Shown piece after piece: positions 48,497 through 57,255 of a stretch of DNA of 64,000 nt. The stretch comes from Puniceicoccaceae bacterium 5H. Lineage in GTDB: Bacteria; Verrucomicrobiota; Verrucomicrobiia; Opitutales; Oceanipulchritudinaceae. A program made the translations under genes and the position numbers. Position 1 is the first letter of the stretch. Each line of letters opens with the position of its first letter. Location of the stretch: contig WOUP01000013.1 in assembly GCA_009772895.1 (NCBI GenBank), positions 1 through 64,000 on the forward strand, written 5' to 3'. The notes under the pieces are model-generated. The model was not told the DNA's origin. It was given only the letters and a program-made list of their open reading frames with translations, and did no database searches.

Positions 48497-50239
48497 ATGC
48501 AACGTGCTCCCATCACGAAATACCGCCCCTACCCGACCGTCGACCTGCCAGAGCGGCAGTGGCCGGGCAAGGTGATCGACCACGCGCCCACCTGGTGCAG
48601 CGTGGACCTGCGCGACGGCAACCAAGCCCTGCCGATCCCCATGTCGGTCGATGAAAAGCTCGAGTATTTCGACCTGCTGCGCCGCATCGGCTTCAAGGAA
48701 ATCGAGATCGGCTTCCCCAGCGCCAGTGACACGGAGTTTCGCTTCGCGCGCCGCCTGATCGAGGAAAACCGCATCCCGCCCGACGTCACCGTGCAGGTGC
48801 TGGTGCAATGCCGCGAACACCTCCTGCGCCGCAGTTTCGAGGCGGTCGACGGCGCCCCGGCGGCCATCATCCACTTTTACAACAGCACCAACCCGCTGCA
48901 GCGCAAGGTGACCTTCAACCTCGACCGGCCGCAGATCAAACAGATCGCGGTCGACGCCGCCAAGCTCTGCAAGGAGCTGGAGGGCACGGTGAAGGGCGAC
49001 ACCAAGATCCGCTACCAGTATTCCCCGGAGTCCTTCAGCGATACGGAGCTGGAGTTCAGCCTGGAGGTGTGTGAGGCCGTGATGGACGTCATCCAGCCCA
49101 CGCCGGACAACCCCATCATCCTCAACCTGCCGGACACCGTCCAGCTGACCACGCCCAATGTACACGCCGACCAGATCGAGTGGTTCATCCGCCACCTCAC
49201 GCGGCGCGACAGCGTGATCATCAGCCTGCACACGCACAACGACCGGGGCACCGGCGTCGCCGCAACCGAGCTGGGCCTGATGGCCGGCGCCCAGCGCGTC
49301 GAAGGCACGCTCTTTGGCAACGGCGAGCGCACGGGCAACCTCGATATCGTGACCGTCGCCCTCAACATGTATGCGCACGGCGTCGATCCGCGGCTCGACC
49401 TCGGCGACCTGCCGGAGATCCGCAGCGTGTATGAGCGCGTGACCCGCATGAGTGTGCACGATCGCCACCCCTACGCAGGTGACCTGGCCTACACCGCCTT
49501 CAGCGGCAGTCACCAGGACGCCATCCGCAAGGGCATGACCGCGCGCACCCAGCTGATCGAGCAGACGCCGAAGGTCGAGGGCCAGAGCGCCGACGATTCG
49601 CTGCTGTGGCAGGTGCCCTACCTGCCGATCGACCCGCACGACATCGGTCGCAGCTATCAGGCGATCATCCGCATCAACAGCCAGAGCGGCAAGGGCGGAG
49701 TGGCCTATGTGCTGGAGCGCGCCTTCGGCATCGAGATGCCCAAACTGATGCACCCGGAGTTCGGCCTCGTCGCCACCACCCTGGCAGACAAGGAGGCGAG
49801 CGAGCTGACGGCCGACCAGATCAAGGACGCGTTTTACCACGAATACACCGACCGCACGAGCCCGCTGGAGCTGGTCGAATACGACCTGCACCGCGGCAAT
49901 GGCGACTACCACAAGATGGCGCTCGAGGTGAAGGTGAAGTGGCTCGGCCAGCCCTACACGCTCCAGGGCGAGGGCAACGGCCCGATCTCGGCCTTCGTCA
50001 ACGCACTGGACCGTGCGGGCTGGAAAAACTTCAAGTTGCTCGACTTCTCCCAGAAGTCCCTGACCCGAGGCTCCGCCGCCGAAGCCGCCGCCTTTATCTG
50101 CCTGGAGCGCGAAGACGGCCAGGTCTTCTGGGGCGCCAGCGTCGAAGGCAACGTGGAATACGGCGGCATGCTGGCCCTCGTCAGCGCCTTCAACCGCGCC
50201 CACTCCGAAGACGCCATCGTGCTCGATACGACGCAGTAG
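48497..50239 (+). CDS. leuA: 2-isopropylmalate synthase (type LeuA2)
   Basis: A 580-aa enzyme that condenses acetyl-CoA with 2-oxoisovalerate, the first committed step of leucine synthesis. The TIM-barrel catalytic domain has SVDLRDGNQAL near residue 37 and the metal-binding H245-T-H247-N-D. The sequence WPGKVIDHAPTWCSVDLRDG (in part) and the length place it in the yeast/actinobacterial type, longer than E. coli LeuA. The C-terminal regulatory domain (about 430-580; AFVNALDRAGW, LTRGSAAEAAAFI) should confer leucine feedback inhibition. It stands alone and is preceded by a putative leucine leader. Confidence 0.93.
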   Translation: MQRAPITKYRPYPTVDLPERQWPGKVIDHAPTWCSVDLRDGNQALPIPMSVDEKLEYFDLLRRIGFKEIEIGFPSASDTEFRFARRLIEENRIPPDVTVQVLVQCREHLLRRSFEAVDGAPAAIIHFYNSTNPLQRKVTFNLDRPQIKQIAVDAAKLCKELEGTVKGDTKIRYQYSPESFSDTELEFSLEVCEAVMDVIQPTPDNPIILNLPDTVQLTTPNVHADQIEWFIRHLTRRDSVIISLHTHNDRGTGVAATELGLMAGAQRVEGTLFGNGERTGNLDIVTVALNMYAHGVDPRLDLGDLPEIRSVYERVTRMSVHDRHPYAGDLAYTAFSGSHQDAIRKGMTARTQLIEQTPKVEGQSADDSLLWQVPYLPIDPHDIGRSYQAIIRINSQSGKGGVAYVLERAFGIEMPKLMHPEFGLVATTLADKEASELTADQIKDAFYHEYTDRTSPLELVEYDLHRGNGDYHKMALEVKVKWLGQPYTLQGEGNGPISAFVNALDRAGWKNFKLLDFSQKSLTRGSAAEAAAFICLEREDGQVFWGASVEGNVEYGGMLALVSAFNRAHSEDAIVLDTTQ

Positions 50240-50265
50240 CGCGCGCTTTTCGCGACCTTTCAACC

Positions 50266-50294
50266 AGCCTCCCCGCCGCGGGGGAGGCTTTTTT
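50266..50294 (+). terminator. intrinsic terminator after leuA
   Basis: A perfect 9-bp stem (AGCCTCCCC at 50266-50274, GGGGAGGCT at 50281-50289) followed by T6, 26 bp after the leuA stop. Confidence 0.92.
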
Positions 50295-50404
50295 GTGTCA
50301 CCCCGCAGCGCGAGAGCTTCAAGTTCTGGCTGGATGAACGCCACCCGCCGCCTGCGGCCGAAGTTGCTTTCGCGTTTGCCCCGGCGCGGTTGGGCTCTAA
50401 ACCT

Positions 50405-51259
50405 ATGCGGATGCAGCCTTCCCGTTTTCTACCCGAAGACTACGATCCCGCCCAGCCCGTCGCCGTCGTGGCCGGGCAGCGCGACTACCCGCGGCTGGCC
50501 GTCCAGACTATGCGCGCCGCGGGCGTGCCGGTGCGGTTGATCGCGCTCGAGGGGGAGACGGATCCGGCACTGGTGAGCGAGTTCCCCCAAAACGAGCGGG
50601 CCACGATCAAGGTCGGCCAGATCGGCAAAATGCTCAAGGCGCTGCAACAGCTCCGGGCGCGCTATTGCCTCTTCGTCGGCCAGGTGACCCCGGGCCGCCT
50701 GTTCAAGGACCTGACGCCCGACCTGAAGGCGCTGACCTTGCTGGCGACGCTGAAGGAGCGCAATGCCGAGACGATCTTCGGCGCCATCGCCCGCGAAGTC
50801 CAGAAGGTGGGTGTGACGATGCTCGACGCCCGGGCCTATATGGACAGCCAACTGGCCAAGCCCGGCGTCATGACGGGCCATAGCCTGCAGGCGCGGCTGG
50901 ACTACATCGAGCACGGCATCCGCATCGCCAAGGAGATGGCCCGGCTCGATGTCGGGCAGGGCGTCGTCGTGCGCAAAGGCACCGTGCTGGCGGTCGAGGC
51001 CTTTGAGGGCACGGACGACATGCTCGCGCGCGCCAACAAATACAAGACCGAGGGCCTGATCTTCGTCAAAACGAGCAAGGCGGGGCAGAACCCGTATTTC
51101 GATTGGCCGGTCTTTGGCATGAAGACCCTCGAGTCCATGCACCAGACGGGCATCCAGACCGCCGCCCTCGAAGTCGATCGCGTCGTGATCCTGCAACAGG
51201 CAGCCGTACTGCAACAGGCGCGCAACTGGGGCATCGAATTGTTTGGCTATTCCGCCTGA
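50405..51259 (+). CDS. lpxI: UDP-2,3-diacylglucosamine diphosphatase LpxI
   Basis: A 284-aa protein of the LpxI family, which hydrolyses UDP-2,3-diacylglucosamine to lipid X in lipid A synthesis. It replaces the unrelated LpxH. Features are VAVVAGQRDYPRLAVQ at the N-terminus, IGKMLKALQ, GQVTPGRLF and the C-terminal domain with VVRKGTVLAVEAFEGTD, KTSKAGQNPYFDWPVFG in part, and GIQTAALEVDR. I use the ATG at 50405; a second ATG lies two codons later, and the TTG at 50390 adds only residues without conservation. Its presence indicates an LPS-type outer membrane. Confidence 0.88.
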   Translation: MRMQPSRFLPEDYDPAQPVAVVAGQRDYPRLAVQTMRAAGVPVRLIALEGETDPALVSEFPQNERATIKVGQIGKMLKALQQLRARYCLFVGQVTPGRLFKDLTPDLKALTLLATLKERNAETIFGAIAREVQKVGVTMLDARAYMDSQLAKPGVMTGHSLQARLDYIEHGIRIAKEMARLDVGQGVVVRKGTVLAVEAFEGTDDMLARANKYKTEGLIFVKTSKAGQNPYFDWPVFGMKTLESMHQTGIQTAALEVDRVVILQQAAVLQQARNWGIELFGYSA

Positions 51260-51502
51260 GCGAAAAGTTTGCAGCTATATCAGGCTCAGCGCCTTACCGC
51301 TTTTTAGCGGAGGGAACAGCGGACTTTATCGGCCGGATGCACCAAGCTGAATTCGGAGCGTAGTAGCGTTATCTGCCGATTTTTTTGCATTTCTAAGTTG
51401 CGAAACGTGCCTATTCATGGTTAACAGGCAAGTACTTGCAGACTTGCTTCCCTACGCTCTCGATATCACCTAAAAGGCTCAACCACTTCTCAGGGGAATA
51501 TT

Positions 51503-52117
51503 ATGGCATCCGGACCGACCAAGAAGGCCACGACGAAGAAAACCGCTGCTAAAAAGACGGCGACCAAATCAACCTCCGCCAAAAAGGCCACCAAAAAAGC
51601 GGCCGCCAAAAAGGCAGCTGCGAACGAACCCGTAACGCCCACCCCGGCTGTGGAAAAGAAGCCCGTGCCCAATACGGAAGCGCCCGCCAGCGAGGCCACC
51701 CCCGTGAAGAAGGCCGCCAAAAAGGCGACCAAGAAAGCCGCTTCCAAAAAGAGCGCGTCGAAGAAGACGGCCGCCAAAAAGGCCGCCGGCTCTCTCTCTC
51801 CCGCCGTGAAGCAGGCCGCCGACGCCCCCACCACGACGTCTCCCGCCCCGCGCTCCAGCTCCGTCACCACCGTCATCTGCAAGGTCGACGTGGGCTACGG
51901 CAACCAGCTCTACATCCGCGGTGAAGGCAATGGCCTGAACTGGGATCAGGGCGTGCTGATGGAAAACACCGCGCCCGACGAATGGCGCTGGTCCTCCAAT
52001 CAGGTCGAGGGCGAACTCCAGTTCAAGGTGCTGCTCAACGACGACGTCTGGCACCAGGGCGACAACCACGTCGTGCTCGCCGGCGCTACGATCTCGTTCG
52101 AGCCCAGCTTCGACTAG
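51503..52117 (+). CDS. histone-H1-like Lys/Ala-rich protein fused to a CBM20-like domain
   Basis: A 204-aa protein in two parts. Residues 1-115 are a Lys/Ala/Thr repeat region (KKAT, AAKK and TAAKK units in two blocks, 5-40 and 68-96, around a Pro-rich spacer), similar to histone-H1-like bacterial proteins that coat DNA. Residues 122-204 form a single beta-sandwich: YGNQLYIRGEGNGLNWDQG, WRWSSNQVEGELQFKVLL and WHQGDNHVV closely follow the layout of a starch-binding CBM20. No signal peptide is present, so both parts should be cytoplasmic. The combination is odd; binding to glycogen or use of the fold as a protein module are both possible. Confidence 0.7.
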   Translation: MASGPTKKATTKKTAAKKTATKSTSAKKATKKAAAKKAAANEPVTPTPAVEKKPVPNTEAPASEATPVKKAAKKATKKAASKKSASKKTAAKKAAGSLSPAVKQAADAPTTTSPAPRSSSVTTVICKVDVGYGNQLYIRGEGNGLNWDQGVLMENTAPDEWRWSSNQVEGELQFKVLLNDDVWHQGDNHVVLAGATISFEPSFD

Positions 52118-52241
52118 CCTCAGGCTCACATCAGACTTTCCGCCCCGCCTGCCCCGCGCAGCCGGGGCTTTTTCAGGCCCATGCCTTGGCTTTGCTCAAA
52201 AAGGTTTGCCGCATCATCCATCCTGAGCTAACGTTCGTTCA

Positions 52242-52451
52242 ATGGAAGGAATCACCGAACGGCTCAAACGCTATCCCATCTACATCGCGTGGAGCGAGGA
52301 AGACGGCGCCTACATCGCTTCGATCCCCAGCCTGCCTGGCTGCATCAGCGACGGCCCGACGCCGGAGGCCGCCGCCCACAACATTCAGGAAGCGCTGAGC
52401 GGTTGCCTCGAAGCCCTGGTGGCCAACGGCTATCCCCTGCCGTCAGCGTAG
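52242..52451 (+). CDS. HicB-like small protein, no HicA partner
   Basis: A 69-aa protein with the HicB-type partial RNase-H fold: YPIYIAWSEEDGAYIASIPSLPGC in parts (YIASIPSLPGC), then SDGPTPEAAAHNIQEALSGCLEAL. HicB is normally the antitoxin of HicA. Neither the 124 bp upstream nor the sequence downstream contains a HicA-like gene, and there is no DNA-binding tail after the core. It is therefore an orphan, perhaps a regulator or a relic. A terminator follows at 52494. Confidence 0.78.
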   Translation: MEGITERLKRYPIYIAWSEEDGAYIASIPSLPGCISDGPTPEAAAHNIQEALSGCLEALVANGYPLPSA

Positions 52452-52493
52452 GCCGGGCGTTCGTCATCGTCATCGTCTTCCGCAGACAAAAAA

Positions 52494-52520
52494 GCCCGGA
52501 AACCTGCTGGGCTTCCGGGC
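52494..52520. terminator. bidirectional terminator between hicB-like and beta-barrel genes
   Basis: GCCCGGAA at 52494-52501 pairs with TTCCGGGC at 52513-52520. The A-run before it gives a T-run for the minus-strand gene; it also closes the hicB-like transcript. Confidence 0.78.
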
Positions 52521-52544
52521 GGCTGAAATCGTCGGGCGACTCGG

Positions 52545-53192
52545 TTAGAAGTTGTAGCCGAGGCTGACTTCAAACAGGTGGGTCAGCTCGTTGGGCGACA
52601 CGTCGATGGCCGACTTTTGGATCGACTGGTCGGCGTAGAGCAGGCGATAGCCGAGCGTGCCGTAAATCCGGTCGGCAATCTCGGCCTTGAAGCCCGCCAT
52701 GAGCTGCACCGCCGGGGTCATCTTGGCGTCGTCGATCGACTGCTCGTTGGTGATGGTCGTCGTTTCGCCGTCGGTCTCGACCTCGCGCACGGTCACGTCG
52801 ACGGACGTGCGCACGACGCCCACCCCGGCCCCCAGGTAGGGATCGATGAAGGGCACACCAGGGAGGTCGAAGATCGCGTTGCCGAAGAGGCCGTAGCGAT
52901 TGAAGTCGCCGTCGTAGTCGTTCAGCTCCTCGCCTTCGATCCCGTCGAAGTCGTAGTCAGCCCCGAGGAACTCCACTTCGGCCCGCAGTAGGGGGAAGTT
53001 GAAGCCGTAGGCGATGCCGAGGCCGGCCCCGCCCTTGCCCTCGAGGGACGCATCGCGGACGCCGGAGAAGTCGGTATCACCCGGCAGCGTATAAAAGACC
53101 GACACTCGGGCGGTCTGGTCGACAGCATGCAGCGAGGCGCCCATCATGCAGAACGCCCCGCCAGCCAAAAGGTGGCGTAAGTTAAGTTTCAT
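52545..53192 (-). CDS. outer-membrane beta-barrel protein
   Basis: A 215-aa exported protein from the ATG at 53192 (signal peptide ending ASLHA). The body is an alternating pattern typical of an eight-stranded OmpA/OmpW-like barrel: GLGIAYGFNFPLLRAEVEFLG in part, FIDPYLGAGVGVV, IYGTLGYRLLYAD, and it ends in SLGYNF, whose terminal Phe is the usual outer-membrane insertion signal. Acidic loops (DYDFDGIEGEELNDYDGD in part) suggest cation binding or a turn rich in Asp. The exact function is unknown. It lies just downstream of icd. Confidence 0.82.
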   Translation of the reverse strand: MKLNLRHLLAGGAFCMMGASLHAVDQTARVSVFYTLPGDTDFSGVRDASLEGKGGAGLGIAYGFNFPLLRAEVEFLGADYDFDGIEGEELNDYDGDFNRYGLFGNAIFDLPGVPFIDPYLGAGVGVVRTSVDVTVREVETDGETTTITNEQSIDDAKMTPAVQLMAGFKAEIADRIYGTLGYRLLYADQSIQKSAIDVSPNELTHLFEVSLGYNF

Positions 53193-53239
53193 TTTCTGGC
53201 AGCGTTGAGAGAGAGAGATAGGCGACTGCCGGGGCGGGT

Positions 53240-54481
<1,242 letters not shown>

Positions 54482-54724
54482 TTGCGGAATCCCGTAAAAA
54501 GAATAGCGCGACAGGCAACCGCCAGTCACGCCGGTTCCCGCCCGGGAGGCAAGTACATTCCTGGGCGGCGGTGGCTAAGAAAGTGCGGGGCTTGGCGCGC
54601 GGGGTCAAGCCCGAGCGCCCTCAACCCGACCATGCGGAGACAAGGGCTGGCCTCGCGGGCAAAAGGTGCCCGCGTGACAGCCATCAACGTTGGGACGGCG
54701 GCGCGGGGTGACGCCGCAGCAGCG

Positions 54725-55225
54725 TCAGCCCTTCTTGGACTTTTTGCCCTTTTTGCCGCTGTCGCCCGACGGCAAGACCTCAGCCACGACGCGGCGGCGG
54801 ACCGTGCGCTTGGTGGTGCTGAACGGCCTGGGTGCCGGGCCGGCGCCCAGGCGGCGACGGCGACGCGCGGCGGCCGTCTCATGGGCAGCGTGCCCCTTGC
54901 CATCGGCACTGCCGGAGGTAGGCATCCATTCGAGCGGAGGGTGCTCCACGAGCGCTTCCAGGGCTTCGCGGATGAGCCGGGAACGGCTCAGTCCAGCTTC
55001 ATCGGAAAGCTGGTCGAGAACTTCTCGGAGTTCGGGTTTGAGACGAACAGACATCTGCCGGCGTGGCGGGGGAGCCTCGGGCAAAGGTTGGGCGGCCATA
55101 CGGTGCAAGGCGGTTTCCACCAGGCGGGAGATCGGCAGATTTCCTGCGTGGTCGGCCAACGATTGCAGGCGTTGCCACAATGGCTGCTCGACCTCAAAGC
55201 TTACGGGGCTTGATGAGGTGACCAT
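54725..55225 (-). CDS. protein with two tandem ribbon-helix-helix-like domains and a basic tail
   Basis: A 166-aa protein from the ATG at 55225. Residues about 6-44 (VSFEVEQPLWQRLQSLAD, LPISRLVETALHRM) and 58-95 (MSVRLKPELREVLDQLSD, LSRSRLIREALEALVEH) each have the strand-helix-helix order of an RHH DNA-binding unit (Arc/CopG), so one chain may form the dimer that such proteins usually need two for. The rest is basic and disordered-looking (RRRRRLGAG, GKKGKKSKKG), suited to DNA or RNA contact. It may be a transcription regulator or a chromosome-associated factor. No toxin gene adjoins it. Confidence 0.65.
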   Translation of the reverse strand: MVTSSSPVSFEVEQPLWQRLQSLADHAGNLPISRLVETALHRMAAQPLPEAPPPRRQMSVRLKPELREVLDQLSDEAGLSRSRLIREALEALVEHPPLEWMPTSGSADGKGHAAHETAAARRRRRLGAGPAPRPFSTTKRTVRRRVVAEVLPSGDSGKKGKKSKKG

Positions 55226-55377
55226 ATATAGGGGTAAGGAGTGAGTGTATGAACCAAATGGGGTCTTCGACATGAAATCCCCAACCTGCCCAAAGCTCAA
55301 TCCTTTTTTGATATGTGCAAGCCCCTTATACCCGTTTTTCAGCTACAAAGTTTGACTCACCTGTTTAACGAGAGCCT

Positions 55378-56238
55378 CTAGAGCGATTTGAAGGCCTTTT
55401 TTGGTACGCCTTCATACGCCTGATCCAGCGCTTCCGGTGTGAAGACGGCCGCCGGCAGGTGCTGGTTCAACGCCGCGGCATCGAACTCCAGCCGTGTGCG
55501 CGAATGCGTCTCCTCATCACTCAAGTCGAAGCGCGTCACCACCCACTGGTCGTCCACCTTCTTGAACGAGCCCACCCGCAGCGTGCGGATCACATCCTCC
55601 TCGGGGTTCAGCACCTCCGCCCGCAGGATGGCGTAAAAATCGGCGTCGATCATCAGGCGCACGGCCCCGATACCCGCATAGCGCGGGTCGCCCTCCGGCG
55701 GGTACATCAGGTAAAAGTGCGCCGGGCGGCCTGCGACGCGGCGGGTGCCCTCGTAGGCGTAGTCCTGCCACTCCAGAAACGGGATCTGAAAATCGAAGGG
55801 CGTATAGACGAGGCCCGGCAGCAGCGGCTGCGTCAGCCGCTCGCCGCTCATCGGCTGCACGGCGTCACCCGGCACCTCGGCGTCGAACATCCAGGTGTGC
55901 TCGCGGCCCGCCCAGAGAAACGCCCGGCGGTCGCCATCCGGCGCGTCGAAGTCCACCCGCGTCTGCGGGTTCTGCGGATTCCAGGAGCCGTAGAGCGTGC
56001 CGTAATACGTTTCCGTCTCACCCCCGCGTGGGAAGTGCTCCAGGCGGAAGCGAAAGGCAAAGTCGTCCGGCCAACCCATCTGCCGGAACTGCTCCAGCAC
56101 GCGCTTGCCCTCCTCCGGGCTCAGCTGGTCGGGCCCCTGGATGACGGGCGAAGGACGGTTGCGGGGTTGGGCGTCCGCCGCCGTCCAGAGGGCGCTGGCA
56201 GACAGCAGGAAAATGAGGCCGTATCGAATTCGCTTCAC
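55378..56238 (-). CDS. exported LolA-like protein (outer-membrane lipoprotein-sorting type)
   Basis: A 286-aa protein. I take the GTG at 56238, which starts an export signal (KRIRYGLIFLLSASALWTAADA in part); a TTG at 56322 would put 28 odd residues before it. The body has FAFRFRLEHFPRGGETETYYG in part, RRAFLWAGREHTWMFDA, YTPFDFQIPFLEWQDY and FYAILRAEVLN, the strand pattern of LolA-fold lipid or lipoprotein carriers. It is the second such protein in the window, the other being next to ydbH. The ligand is unknown. Confidence 0.68.
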   Translation of the reverse strand: MKRIRYGLIFLLSASALWTAADAQPRNRPSPVIQGPDQLSPEEGKRVLEQFRQMGWPDDFAFRFRLEHFPRGGETETYYGTLYGSWNPQNPQTRVDFDAPDGDRRAFLWAGREHTWMFDAEVPGDAVQPMSGERLTQPLLPGLVYTPFDFQIPFLEWQDYAYEGTRRVAGRPAHFYLMYPPEGDPRYAGIGAVRLMIDADFYAILRAEVLNPEEDVIRTLRVGSFKKVDDQWVVTRFDLSDEETHSRTRLEFDAAALNQHLPAAVFTPEALDQAYEGVPKKAFKSL

Positions 56239-56372
56239 GTAAGGGAGAAACCGCGCCGGGCGTGGATGGTTACAAACGGCGGTGGATCGAGATTTGGCGT
56301 AAAAATCACGCAAAAAACTCAATCCAGACCGAAAAGGATCTTCAAAACTATCTACAAACGCCGATATAAAGC

Positions 56373-56417
56373 GTTACCCCACACTACCCGTTATAGAACT
56401 GTAACCCCACACTCCCG
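56373..56417 (+). repeat. direct repeat upstream of a small DNA-binding-type gene
   Basis: Two copies of a near-identical 17-18-base unit (GTTACCCCACACTACCCG at 56373-56390 and GTAACCCCACACTCCCG at 56401-56417), 28 bases apart start to start, end just before the ATG at 56425. They look like an operator for the encoded protein. Confidence 0.55.
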
Positions 56418-56424
56418 CTTAAAA

Positions 56425-56664
56425 ATGCGTCACACTTCTTCCGATTCCCTCATCTCGCTCGCTCCCGATTGCGAGCAGAAGATCCTGCGATTGATCGAGA
56501 TGACGGGGATAGGAAACATCAACCGGATTGTGCGGACGTCCCTCTACCTGCTCGAAGCGATCGTCACCACTCTGTCGCAAGGCGGCAGTGTGATCCTGGA
56601 GCAGCCGGACGGTCACCGCGAACGACTTGTGCTCGACCTCGAAGACGAAGTCGAGCCCTCCTGA
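56425..56664 (+). CDS. small ribbon-helix-helix-like protein
   Basis: A 79-aa protein starting at the ATG at 56425. The central part (APDCEQKILRLIEMTGIGNINRIVRTSLYLLEAI, of which ILRLIEMTGIGN and IVRTSLYLLEAI are key) has the helix-turn-helix rhythm of a short RHH protein, followed by a strand-like VILEQPDGHRERLVL. No partner toxin is adjacent. Two direct repeats lie immediately upstream, which suggests autoregulation. It ends 7 bp from the converging secG stop codon. It could be a copy-number- or toxin-type regulator left alone; evidence is limited. Confidence 0.6.
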   Translation: MRHTSSDSLISLAPDCEQKILRLIEMTGIGNINRIVRTSLYLLEAIVTTLSQGGSVILEQPDGHRERLVLDLEDEVEPS

Positions 56665-56670
56665 TCACCT

Positions 56671-57144
56671 TTATTGTTGGGTCGCCGGCGTCGGCTCTTC
56701 CGTAGCCGGCGCCGTTTCTGTACCCGGCATTGGCGTCACGGCCGCCGCATCGTCGGTCGTGGTCGACTCCGGAGCCGCTTCATCGTCCGGCGTAAAGACG
56801 CCTTCCTGCTGCAGCGTACCGGTGTCTTCGGTCGCGGCCGGGGCCGTTTCGTCCTCAAACTCCAGCGGGGCGTCCTCGTCGGTTTCCTGCGCGGGCGTAT
56901 GCTGGCTCATGTGCAGCAGGTAGAGCCCGAAAGCGACGACGAAAAAAGCCAGGGCAGACCACTTGGTGGCCTTGGTGAGCACGTTGACCGCGTCGGCGCC
57001 GAAGGCGGACTCCGCTGCGCCGCCGCCCATCGCCGCGCCCATACCGGCATCGGTGCTGGCGCGTTGCATGAGGATGGCCGTCACCATGATGATGCAGATC
57101 AGGATGAGGACGAGGGTCAGAAAAGTGATGAGGATCGACAGCAT
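56671..57144 (-). CDS. secG: preprotein translocase subunit SecG
   Basis: A 157-aa protein. Residues 1-80 are a standard SecG: two membrane helices (ILITFLTLVLILICIIMVTA in part and WSALAFFVVAFGLYLL) around the conserved loop with LMQRASTDAGMGAAMGGG (in part). SecG stimulates the SecYEG protein-export channel. The remaining 75 residues form a Thr/Glu/Ala/Pro-rich acidic tail, which is absent from E. coli SecG. A tail of this kind would be extracytoplasmic if the topology is as in E. coli. It is a single gene. Confidence 0.9.
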   Translation of the reverse strand: MLSILITFLTLVLILICIIMVTAILMQRASTDAGMGAAMGGGAAESAFGADAVNVLTKATKWSALAFFVVAFGLYLLHMSQHTPAQETDEDAPLEFEDETAPAATEDTGTLQQEGVFTPDDEAAPESTTTDDAAAVTPMPGTETAPATEEPTPATQQ

Positions 57145-57255
57145 GGGCTGGAATATCGGGAAAACTAGGCAGCCTGCGCAGACCGGTGCCCTTTGGCAAG
57201 GAGAAATCCCCGGCGCAGGGCTGAGTTTCAGCGGATCCGCAGGATGGTCAAGCGC

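Noticed and set aside
48458-50344. A 628-aa open frame antisense to leuA
   Set aside because: leuA on the plus strand has all catalytic motifs; the antisense frame is the usual shadow in high-GC sequence.
51569-52129. Gly/Arg-rich minus-strand frame opposite the H1-CBM gene
   Set aside because: It is the complement of Lys/Ala repeats, which automatically gives a Gly/Leu/Phe-rich low-complexity product.
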